In this document: in pieces, positions 32,764 to 39,017 of the stretch
Layout of the letters: every line of letters starts with the position of its first letter
Position numbering within the stretch: the stretch's first letter is position 1
Made by a program: the position numbers and the translations under genes
Origin: a virus
Virus record (IMG/VR): IMGVR_UViG_3300020439_000015
Span: 1 to 43,716 of that record
Direction: 5' to 3' (one strand)
DNA: 43,716 nucleotides
The notes under the pieces: model-generated
Told to the model about the DNA's origin: nothing
Database searches by the model: none
Seen by the model: the letters and a program-made list of their open reading frames with translations, nothing else

Positions 32764-33048
32764 TTAGTTTGTCATTAGGTCTATGACCCAAAAATTAAAT
32801 AGCATAAAACCCATTGCACCAAATTGTATTAGACTTGCAATGATTACAAACATCAATGCTCTGTCACCCCACCATTTACCTTCTGTTTCATGCCATTCCT
32901 TAACTTGTTCTGGAGTTGCATTTTCAGGCACCCAACGAATACCTTGTTGTTGTGCAGTTTTTAGGTCTGGTGTTGTGAAGTCTAATTTCATTTGTTTAGG
33001 GTCGTCAAGATTAGGTTCTTCTGTTGGTCTTTTCCAAGCGTCTGTCAT
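32764..33048 (-). CDS. small membrane protein, 94 aa
   Basis: A soluble, charged N-terminal half (RPTEEPNLDDPKQMKLDF, ENATPEQVKEWHE) is followed by one C-terminal membrane segment (LMFVIIASLIQFGAMGFMLF). It lies between gp55 and gp47 and overlaps gp55 by four bases. Similar small proteins are frequent here in marine T4-like phages; function unknown. Confidence 0.65.
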   Translation of the reverse strand: MTDAWKRPTEEPNLDDPKQMKLDFTTPDLKTAQQQGIRWVPENATPEQVKEWHETEGKWWGDRALMFVIIASLIQFGAMGFMLFNFWVIDLMTN

Positions 33049-33605
33049 TTTTTCTTGGTTGAATTAAAATATTTTTCTACACCCACTGGTCTACTATCAT
33101 CGGTTTTTTTCTTTTTACCTCTGGGTTTATAGTTAGGTTCTTCTAAATTGTTTTGTAAGAAGTCTACATATGAATTATCGTAACCAGTAGTTTCACCATC
33201 CATAGTTGCTACTGCATCATCAATAATACCACTATTCATAATTGCTTTATGTTTAATAGCAGCTTGTTTCTTTTCTTTCTGTATTCTTCTCAAGAATGCA
33301 TAGTATATAATTTGGGTTATATAGGCAAATGCATTTTGTGACTTCTCTGGATTAAAGTTGTTTATGTATTGTAAACAGTTTTCGATTCCATCACAAATCA
33401 TTTCATCCCTATAAGAATAGTTAATGAAGTTTGGTTTAGTTGATAGTCTCGTTGCAATTTTGTAAATACATTCACCTATGTATTCTGATACTCTAGGTGG
33501 TTCTTTACCATCTTTGATTGCTTGTTTTACTGCATAATTGTGTTCTGCTATTGCAGCGGTAAACTCTTTATTATTTACATAATGTTCTGGTTTTGCTTTA
33601 CTCAT
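33045..33605 (-). CDS. 55: late sigma factor (T4 gp55)
   Basis: This 186-residue protein (T4 gp55 is 185) is the sigma-like factor that directs host RNA polymerase to TATAAATA late promoters. The core-binding/region-2-like part is recognisable (FINYSYRDEMICDGIENCLQ, FNPEKSQNAFAYITQIIYYAFLRRI). The C-terminus is basic and ends in VGVEKYFNSTKKK. Its presence agrees with the late boxes at 5108, 12773, 13558, 37339, 37718 and 41795. A GATAAT -10 box lies six bases before the ATG, so it is probably leaderless. Confidence 0.93.
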   Translation of the reverse strand: MSKAKPEHYVNNKEFTAAIAEHNYAVKQAIKDGKEPPRVSEYIGECIYKIATRLSTKPNFINYSYRDEMICDGIENCLQYINNFNPEKSQNAFAYITQIIYYAFLRRIQKEKKQAAIKHKAIMNSGIIDDAVATMDGETTGYDNSYVDFLQNNLEEPNYKPRGKKKKTDDSRPVGVEKYFNSTKKK

Positions 33606-33611
33606 ATATCT

Positions 33612-33639
33612 ATTATCTCATCATATTGTTATTTGTCAA
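33612..33639 (-). promoter_or_regulatory. sigma70-type promoter fused to the gp55 start codon
   Basis: TTGACA (33639-33634), 16 bases and GATAAT (33617-33612), then AGATAT and the ATG at 33605. The same AGATAT linker occurs before gp43 and the 58-aa gene. The 112-base gap up to 33718 holds nothing else that I can identify. Confidence 0.7.
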
Positions 33640-33717
33640 GTATAAGCTTTTGCCTTGACAGATTTAAAATCACATGTTACCCTAGATATGTACCTTGGAA
33701 AGGATGGATATAGCTAA

Positions 33718-34182
33718 TTAATGCAATATCTTTTCATCCTCTTTAGTAATCATATCTAAGTCCATTTCCTCTTCTAAGAATATCTCTTCTTCTGGTGAAA
33801 GCATCTTATTTTTCATTTCAGATGCAAACTTTTCGAGTAAATCCTGTCCTGTGGTTAATTCTTGTTTAGGAGACATAACATTTAAACCTATTTCATCTCT
33901 AAGATGAATCCAGTCTTTACATGCTTTGTCGTAGAATTGAATAAATTTATCGTCAATTGTTGTCGTGTATACAACCTCATTAGCTGCAATAACAACTCTA
34001 TTATCTTTTGTAAATGGAACAAGAGGAGACAATTTTATAACTGTTCCCTTTCCTATCATTGATGGTGTAAGTGCAATATTACATGGAAGAGTCATTTCTA
34101 CTGTTCCATTAGTATCATTAACCACTGTCATTGCAACAATGTCTTCACCATTTCTTAATTTTAGATATCTATATTGACTCAA
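33718..34182 (-). CDS. Sm-like-pattern protein, paralogue of 3247-3546
   Basis: This 154-residue protein begins SQYRYLKLRNGEDIVAMTVV, matching the YLKL.xGE start of the 99-aa protein at 3247-3546. It continues with short strands (VIKLSPLVPF, RVVIAANEVVYTT) that also align. The extra C-terminal third is helical and acidic (LSPEEEIFLEEEMDLDMI). It might be a small-barrel RNA or protein binder, but this is pattern inference. It overlaps the end of UvsW by four bases. Confidence 0.65.
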   Translation of the reverse strand: MSQYRYLKLRNGEDIVAMTVVNDTNGTVEMTLPCNIALTPSMIGKGTVIKLSPLVPFTKDNRVVIAANEVVYTTTIDDKFIQFYDKACKDWIHLRDEIGLNVMSPKQELTTGQDLLEKFASEMKNKMLSPEEEIFLEEEMDLDMITKEDEKILH

Positions 34183-35612
34183 AACTTTACCTCATGTATT
34201 GTATAATTAAATTTCTCTTTACTATAGGTATTTATTCTTTCTTTAAAGTGTCTTAAAGTATAATTATCTCTATTCTTATAACTTAAATCATCTGCAATAT
34301 CAAAAAGAGTTGCATTAAATTTATCTTTACTCGTTCTTAACACCCTACCAATTGATTGCAATACACGAATTTTAGATTTACTTGGACTTGCAAATATAAT
34401 ATTATGTAGGTTTTTAATATTTATACCTGTAGAAAAAGTACCATATGATGCAATAATTACACATCCACTTTCTCTTTCCATCAGCTCTCTAACATGTTCT
34501 CTGTTTTTAGTATCAGTTCCACCATAGATAAAAAATGATTTGATACCTGCTCTCTGAAATGCATCAAATATCTTCCTACCATGTTTATCTACATACTGAA
34601 ATAGTATCAATGTATTACCCTTCTTATCCAAGGTTAGGTTTTTTATAAATTGTGTTCGTCTTTCATTGTCTGCAAGAAACTCCATTTCTCTAGGATAATC
34701 CATTTGCACAACTTCTTTGGATACTTCTGGTGGATATTTAAGAACTAAACATTGTATATCTAACTCTGCAAGGATACCTTCATCCATAAGTTCTGCACTA
34801 GTAGTCACATAATGAGTCGGGCCAAACAATCCCTCTAATACAAGTTTATGTGTTTGAGTATCATCTAAAGTACCAGTTAGACCCCATCGATGTCCTATAT
34901 CTTTCATCTTTTCTATGATACCTGTAAGAGTTTTTGCTTTAAATAAATGTGCTTCATCACCAAATACTGCACCAAACTGGTCGTAAAAAGATTTTGGCAT
35001 TGTAGATAATGTTTGCCATGTAGTCACTACTATGTCTGTCGTTCCCTTTTTATCACCACCATACATCTTATCAATAGGTTTATCGTATCCATAGTCTGCA
35101 AAGTCTTTTGACATTTGTTCTACTAATGATGTGGTAGGAACAACAACTAAAACTTTTTTCTTATGCATAGATATAAAATGTCTTGCAATACAATATATGA
35201 TTGCAGATTTACCACTTGCAGTTGGAGATACTAATAATTGTCTTCTAAATTTTATACCACGAGATATTGCTTCTACTTGATAATTTCTTAATGCAAATCC
35301 CATATTTAAGTTATCGGTAAAGTCTGGAACTTCTAAATCAGTTTCCCATTGATATCCACTTATGGTATATTCTCTATCTTTTGCAAATTGTTCTACTGCA
35401 TAATATAATCCAGTATAAATTTTACCAGTTGTTTGTGCAAACAATCTTATATTACCATCCCAATATTTGTTGCGTACAGAAGGCATAAACTTTGCGCCTG
35501 GAACTGGGAAAGTAAAATAGTCTGATAATTCTCTTTTGATAGATTCTTCTGCATCTATCTTTATGTGAGTATTATCGACTTTGGTTATCTGAATGTCGGG
35601 CCTGCTATCCAT
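34179..35612 (-). CDS. uvsW: UvsW DNA/RNA helicase
   Basis: This 477-residue superfamily 2 helicase has an N-terminal substrate domain (FPVPGAKFMPSVRNKYWDG), Walker A SPTASGKS near 135, DEAH box GDEAHLF, motif III GLTGTL and motif VI QSIGRVLR. In T4, UvsW unwinds R-loops and branch intermediates and switches replication from origin to recombination-dependent mode. T4 UvsW is about 500 residues. Confidence 0.95.
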   Translation of the reverse strand: MDSRPDIQITKVDNTHIKIDAEESIKRELSDYFTFPVPGAKFMPSVRNKYWDGNIRLFAQTTGKIYTGLYYAVEQFAKDREYTISGYQWETDLEVPDFTDNLNMGFALRNYQVEAISRGIKFRRQLLVSPTASGKSAIIYCIARHFISMHKKKVLVVVPTTSLVEQMSKDFADYGYDKPIDKMYGGDKKGTTDIVVTTWQTLSTMPKSFYDQFGAVFGDEAHLFKAKTLTGIIEKMKDIGHRWGLTGTLDDTQTHKLVLEGLFGPTHYVTTSAELMDEGILAELDIQCLVLKYPPEVSKEVVQMDYPREMEFLADNERRTQFIKNLTLDKKGNTLILFQYVDKHGRKIFDAFQRAGIKSFFIYGGTDTKNREHVRELMERESGCVIIASYGTFSTGINIKNLHNIIFASPSKSKIRVLQSIGRVLRTSKDKFNATLFDIADDLSYKNRDNYTLRHFKERINTYSKEKFNYTIHEVKF

Positions 35613-36259
35613 CCTACTAATGATTGTCTTAATCCTCTGAGTACTGGGGTTACTTGGTGATATACAAAAGATGGAAATATAATTATACTTCCCTGTTCTC
35701 TTGCATTTTGTTGAGCTCTAAATTTAATATTGTCTGGTGTCATAGATTGTGGATTTTGCATAAATGGGTCTGTCCATTCAAAATGTCCACCTTCGTATTC
35801 ATCTGGATGTGTAAGATTTACACTATACGAAAGTTTTCTATAGGTATTTAATCGTTCATCTTTATTTGGGTCATTTTTACAGTCTTCTTCATTATATGGT
35901 TCGAAGTGTCCATCACAATGCCAACTATAAAATTCTGGTGCATCTGGGTCATATTTATATGAAGTAAATTGATATGTTTCATGGTAAGATAAATCAAATT
36001 TAAAGTAGTCTTCATTTACCTTCCTTACATGTGGAGTAATATGGTCAAATATTGTAAGTCCATCTTGTAGTTTTGCTTCTCTATCTAACCATGCAACACC
36101 AGATTTACGAGTCCCATGGTCTTCTATTCCATCGTTACTTCCACCTATTTGGCCATATTCATTGTAAGAGTTTTGTCCTATTTCTATAATTTCTTCACAT
36201 ATATTTGGTGGGATTGCTCTGGATAGAGTTACACAATGTTCTGGAATAAAAGATGGCAT
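35585..36259 (-). CDS. 2OG-Fe(II) oxygenase, PKHD/P4H-like
   Basis: This 224-residue protein has SWHCDGHFEP with the H-x-D pair, EGGHFEWTDP as the central strand, IIFPSFVYHQVTP with the distal His, and RGLRQSLVGW with the 2OG arginine. All active-site residues are present. It overlaps the start of UvsW by 28 bases. Its substrate is unknown; it is one of five such proteins in this window. Confidence 0.85.
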   Translation of the reverse strand: MPSFIPEHCVTLSRAIPPNICEEIIEIGQNSYNEYGQIGGSNDGIEDHGTRKSGVAWLDREAKLQDGLTIFDHITPHVRKVNEDYFKFDLSYHETYQFTSYKYDPDAPEFYSWHCDGHFEPYNEEDCKNDPNKDERLNTYRKLSYSVNLTHPDEYEGGHFEWTDPFMQNPQSMTPDNIKFRAQQNAREQGSIIIFPSFVYHQVTPVLRGLRQSLVGWIAGPTFR

Positions 36260-36265
36260 AATATA

Positions 36266-36712
36266 TTAACCTGCTGGGTTAGTAAACTTCAACCAATCGA
36301 TTGCATTCTTTATTGATTGATGTCTCCATGTAATAATATTTAGTATCTCTTTTAAAGCATCAACACATTCAGTTAAATATTCTACCTTTAGTTTAAGGTC
36401 TGATAAATCTTTGTCTGCATTGAAATAGTAATTGAAGTCTTGTTTGATAACTCTATGACCATCGAATGGGTCATATGACCAACCTAGTTCATCTATCTCT
36501 TCTTTAGATAATTTATCTGTATACCATAACCATTTCGTTTTAAGTAATGTATTGTATTTAACCTCATAAGACTTAAGAGATAATCTTTTTTCGTTTAAGA
36601 GTTCTAGGTATTTTGCATGTAAAGAAGGTGTATTTAAGGATGCTTTATCCAAATCAATCTGGTCGATTACAGAATCAACCTTCCACATACTTTGTATTTC
36701 TTCTAATGTCAT
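36266..36712 (-). CDS. uvsY: UvsY recombination mediator
   Basis: This 148-residue helical protein (T4 UvsY 137) begins MTLEEIQSMWKVDSVIDQ and contains the conserved NTLLKTKWLWYTDKLSKEEI and YYFNADKDLSDLKLKVEYL blocks. It loads UvsX onto gp32-coated ssDNA. As in T4, it lies close to UvsW. The -10 box TATAAT is six bases before the ATG. Confidence 0.85.
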   Translation of the reverse strand: MTLEEIQSMWKVDSVIDQIDLDKASLNTPSLHAKYLELLNEKRLSLKSYEVKYNTLLKTKWLWYTDKLSKEEIDELGWSYDPFDGHRVIKQDFNYYFNADKDLSDLKLKVEYLTECVDALKEILNIITWRHQSIKNAIDWLKFTNPAG

Positions 36713-36718
36713 ACTATA

Positions 36719-36746
36719 ATTATACCACTAAACTGGTATTTGTCCA
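36719..36746 (-). promoter_or_regulatory. sigma70-type promoter fused to the UvsY start codon
   Basis: TGGACA (36746-36741), 16 bases and TATAAT (36724-36719), then TATAGT and the ATG at 36712. The -35 box is inside the 5' side of the short gap after the tail tube gene. Confidence 0.65.
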
Positions 36747-36751
36747 CTATT

Positions 36752-37333
36752 TTATGATGAGGATGCTATTTCAAATGTAGTAAATTGGAAAGATGCACTG
36801 CATGTTACATAGGTAATTCCACCAGCAACAGTAGTATCCATTGTAATCTCACCTAACGATGTAGGAAATGCACCTTGTATTCTAACATATCTGTTAGGAT
36901 TATTTGCAGCTGTTGTAATTACAATAGTCATATCTGAGTATAATGCATCATAATCACCAGAACCATCATATGGTTGTTCTGCTCTTCGATTTGCACCTAC
37001 TAGACTTCTAAATTTTTCTGGGTCTGTAGAACTAGTAATCTGAGACATCCATGTATATAATTCAGTCCAGTTTTCCATGTTTTCATCAACAATAAAGTTT
37101 ACAGTTAATTCACCAAGATTTATTTTATCGCCTGGAACTAAAACATTTCTACCTAGGTTAGTAGGTTGTTGAATTTCTGCAACAGTTACAGATGGAACAT
37201 TAACACCAGTTGCAAAGTATTTTGTATTAGGTAATTTCTTAACTAATAATTCGAATTGAGTTGGTGCAAGATAGGATAGATTATCTGGAAGATTACCCGC
37301 CCATGTTGCAGTTGAGATTTGTCTTGTAGTCAT
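36752..37333 (-). CDS. 19: tail tube protein (T4 gp19-like)
   Basis: This 193-residue protein would polymerise as the inner tail tube. Recognisable parts are SYLAPTQFELLVKKLPNTKY, FATGVNVPSVTVAEI, the GELTVNFIVDENMENWTEL strand-helix and the C-terminal beta pattern (YVTCSASFQFTTFEI). T4 gp19 is 163 residues. A baseplate tube initiator is a less likely alternative. A late box lies only five bases before its ATG, so its late mRNA is probably leaderless. Confidence 0.75.
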   Translation of the reverse strand: MTTRQISTATWAGNLPDNLSYLAPTQFELLVKKLPNTKYFATGVNVPSVTVAEIQQPTNLGRNVLVPGDKINLGELTVNFIVDENMENWTELYTWMSQITSSTDPEKFRSLVGANRRAEQPYDGSGDYDALYSDMTIVITTAANNPNRYVRIQGAFPTSLGEITMDTTVAGGITYVTCSASFQFTTFEIASSS

Positions 37334-37338
37334 ATATG

Positions 37339-37346
37339 TATTTATA
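37339..37346 (-). promoter_or_regulatory. T4-type late promoter fused to the tail tube start codon
   Basis: Perfect TATAAATA (37346-37339), then CATAT and the ATG at 37333. T4 late transcripts start about six bases after the box, here the A of the ATG. No SD is present. Confidence 0.72.
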
Positions 37347-37377
37347 TCAAAAAGAAAGGGAGTTTTTCAACTCCCTT
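37347..37377 (-). terminator. intrinsic terminator after the YRG-motif gene
   Basis: A 9-bp stem (AAGGGAGTT with AACTCCCTT) with a four-base GAAA loop on the transcript, followed by TTCTTTTTG. It ends the small transcript from 37718 just before the tail tube late promoter. Confidence 0.8.
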
Positions 37378-37388
37378 CCTAAAATCAC

Positions 37389-37505
37389 TTAAGCAGCGAC
37401 ATTGCCAGTAATTCCACGATAAGTAACTTCTTTACTTTTCTTGGATTTTCTTGCTTTGCTCTTAAGAGTTTTTGCATCGTATTTGATACCTCTGTAGCAA
37501 TACAT
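37389..37505 (-). CDS. micro-protein with two YRG motifs (DUF4278-like), 38 aa
   Basis: This short gene encodes MYCYRGIKYDAKTLKSKARK and a tail containing VTYRGITGNVAA. Paired YRG motifs around a basic helix are typical of DUF4278-type peptides of cyanobacteria and cyanophages. GGAGG lies seven bases before the ATG, a strong ribosome site. The longer overlapping frame 37385-37603 is a shadow. Late promoter upstream (37718), terminator downstream (37347-37377). Function unknown. Confidence 0.65.
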   Translation of the reverse strand: MYCYRGIKYDAKTLKSKARKSKKSKEVTYRGITGNVAA

Positions 37506-37520
37506 AATAGCCTCCAGTTT

Positions 37521-37719
37521 TCATTTCGATTTCGTACATACAACTTTCGTTGCACACCCTTCTCCATGCGTTCCTTCGGTAAGATGTCGGTCTCTGTTCC
37601 CACTTGGGTACTTAGCTTGCCTTTCTTCTATTGCAGAAGAAAGAGGTTTTCTTGTCTTCCTACTTCCGACTCCATGATGATGGAGTTGAACGAGTTGATA
37701 CTTTTCAGTATCATTAATA
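37521..37719 (-). pseudogene. open frame without a usual start codon, possibly decayed or non-ATG gene
   Basis: A frame open for about 65 codons ends at TGA (37523-37521), 15 bases before the YRG gene's ATG, with the YRG ribosome site in between. It reads ...AIEERQAKYPSGNRDRHLTE..., basic and protein-like, but it contains no ATG, GTG or TTG in usable position. The same stretch forms three hairpins (for example CTTTCTTCT with AGAAGAAAG) and is less AT-rich than its surroundings. It may be a gene broken at its start, one reached by frameshift from the ATG at 37713, or a structured leader. Confidence 0.35.
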
Positions 37720-37725
37720 TTTATA
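37718..37725 (-). promoter_or_regulatory. T4-type late promoter
   Basis: Perfect TATAAATA on the minus strand, directed at the hairpin-rich region and the YRG micro-gene. A short hairpin (TGATACT, loop GAAA, AGTATCA) follows at once. The promoter is back to back with the plus-strand promoter at 37759. Confidence 0.65.
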
Positions 37726-37758
37726 GCTTAAAAAAGTCCAACTTTTTGGCGATTTTTG

Positions 37759-37788
37759 TTGACAGGCGGGTGCATTTTTTTGTATAAT
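37759..37788 (+). promoter_or_regulatory. consensus sigma70 promoter of the large ncRNA
   Basis: TTGACA (37759-37764), an 18-base spacer and TATAAT (37783-37788) are perfect on the plus strand. The spacer has GGGTGCATTTTTTT, matching the class before the tRNA, cobT-like and cobS-like genes. Initiation is expected near 37795. It is the only strong plus-strand promoter I see. Confidence 0.82.
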
Positions 37789-37794
37789 ACTCTT

Positions 37795-38956
37795 GTAATT
37801 AAGAATTACCAAGTACTTGAGGATTCGGACTTGTAAAAATTAGAGAAAATCCTACTTGATTAAGGTTTAGTCCAGATGACACTGAAAAGGTTCTTAATCA
37901 TTAGAAACAGTTCACGAAGTTCAAAAGTCTTGAGAGGTCACAGGTTCGAATCCTGTCTGTTACCGAGGGTGCAGTGGAGAAGTGGTGTGTATCTCTTGAA
38001 ATGTCAATTGGATAGGAAACTTGCGAGGAGTACTATTTGAGACAGAGCATAAGACTTATCGTAAATCGTAGAGTCATGTGAGTAAGCATGTGGTGAGAAT
38101 GTCCCTAGTGACAATCAATATAACCAGTAACTACTTCACTACCTTGATTCAACCATTACACAACTTTGTCCATCCTCTAGTTAAAGAGTGAGGATTGTAA
38201 GATATCTTACCACTAAGGGACATTGTAAAAGAGAACGAGTACCATATGGATGCTAGATTCGTTGACCTTGTTAATCTGACAAGGTAGAGTTTACGCACAT
38301 TGAAAGTTCGGTGGGTTGATACTGTATCAATACTGGGAGACATAACAAACGAAAGTATTTAACGCGAAAAAAGGGGACTAGACATGGTTAACTAACGAGG
38401 GCATCTGGTGGTAAAAAATCAGATTTTATTGAATTCCTGTTGGGGTCAGTGATGACTTTCCTAACTTTAGTAGTGGTGATATATGAGTACAAGATAGAAG
38501 CGTGTTGACTGTTTGTTGTAAAAACAAGAGATGAGACTCAAGCGTGCAACAGACAGATAGTCGGAGACCTATACAGAATCCGAGCGTAGAAAGAACTCTT
38601 GAGTCAGAATATGATGGTAAGTGTATGGATGTGAGTTGAAAACAATTGGTGTCTGGTACTTGTTAGATTCTTGGAGAATAAGAGGGTATAGTCGTCTAAC
38701 AGTTAGTAGGGAATACGAAATCTCGCTCAAGGTGGTGATGAAACAGTGGTTGCAAACACCGAGTAGTCATTAATGAACTTCACTTTTTTTAAATCAAATA
38801 GTTTCGAGGGTCGTTCCCTTGCCTGAAACGATGGAGACAAGAACTTATTCACGATAGGTGAGTTAAAATTATTTGATTAGAGATTTGATTCGACAACAAT
38901 GAAGATTGCTTGATGCAGACAAGTCTCGAAACCCACCTTTATGGTGGGTTTTTTTT
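37795..38956 (+). ncRNA. large structured non-coding RNA (about 1.16 kb), class unassigned
   Basis: No convincing reading frame exists on either strand. A consensus promoter precedes it and an intrinsic terminator closes it. Helices seen: GTAATT/AATTAC near the 5' end; GATTAAG/CTTAATC; a 13-bp helix 38098-38110 with 38211-38224; ACCTTGT/ACAAGGT (38265-38285); GACTCAAG/CTTGAGTC (38535-38542, 38598-38605); AATCAAATA/TATTTGATT (38792-38800, 38870-38878). A long-range helix joins 37824-37834 to 38919-38930. A tRNA-like T arm lies at 37940-37956. Large phage RNAs such as GOLLD and ROOL are similar in size and lack of coding, but I cannot assign a class. Confidence 0.8.
38931..38956 (+). terminator. 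intrinsic terminator of the large ncRNA
   Basis: ACCCACC pairs with GGTGGGT around a five-base loop, followed by seven further T residues on the plus strand. It directly abuts the 3' arm of the long-range closing helix. Confidence 0.9.
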
Positions 38957-38961
38957 AGCAT

Positions 38962-38986
38962 AAAAAAAGGGACTCCGAAGAGTCCC
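38962..38986 (-). terminator. intrinsic terminator after gp23
   Basis: On the minus strand GGGACTC, loop TTCG, GAGTCCC, then seven T residues. It ends the head-gene transcript after gp23 and faces the ncRNA terminator, so the two convergent units are cleanly separated. Confidence 0.92.
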
Positions 38987-39017
38987 TTTTAGAAAAGTCT
39001 ACGACTTTTAAAAAACC

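Noticed and set aside
37385-37603. 72-codon minus-strand frame over the YRG micro-gene
   Set aside because: It lacks an SD and overlaps the micro-gene that has GGAGG at ideal distance and recognisable YRG motifs.
37566-37787. 73-codon plus-strand frame upstream of the ncRNA promoter
   Set aside because: It runs antiparallel to the late transcript with the YRG gene, has no ribosome site, and covers the hairpin region and the promoter itself.
38460-38520. Group I or II intron or homing endonuclease in the gene-free stretch
   Set aside because: No endonuclease frame exists and no interrupted exon flanks the region. Promoter and terminator define an independent unit.
37795-38956. Two-piece (permuted) tmRNA gene suggested by the T-arm motif and a GGATTCGGAC sequence
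   Set aside because: No tag reading frame ending in Ala-Ala-stop is visible, and no 5' acceptor strand matching CTGTTACC follows downstream. The element is also far longer than known tmRNA genes.
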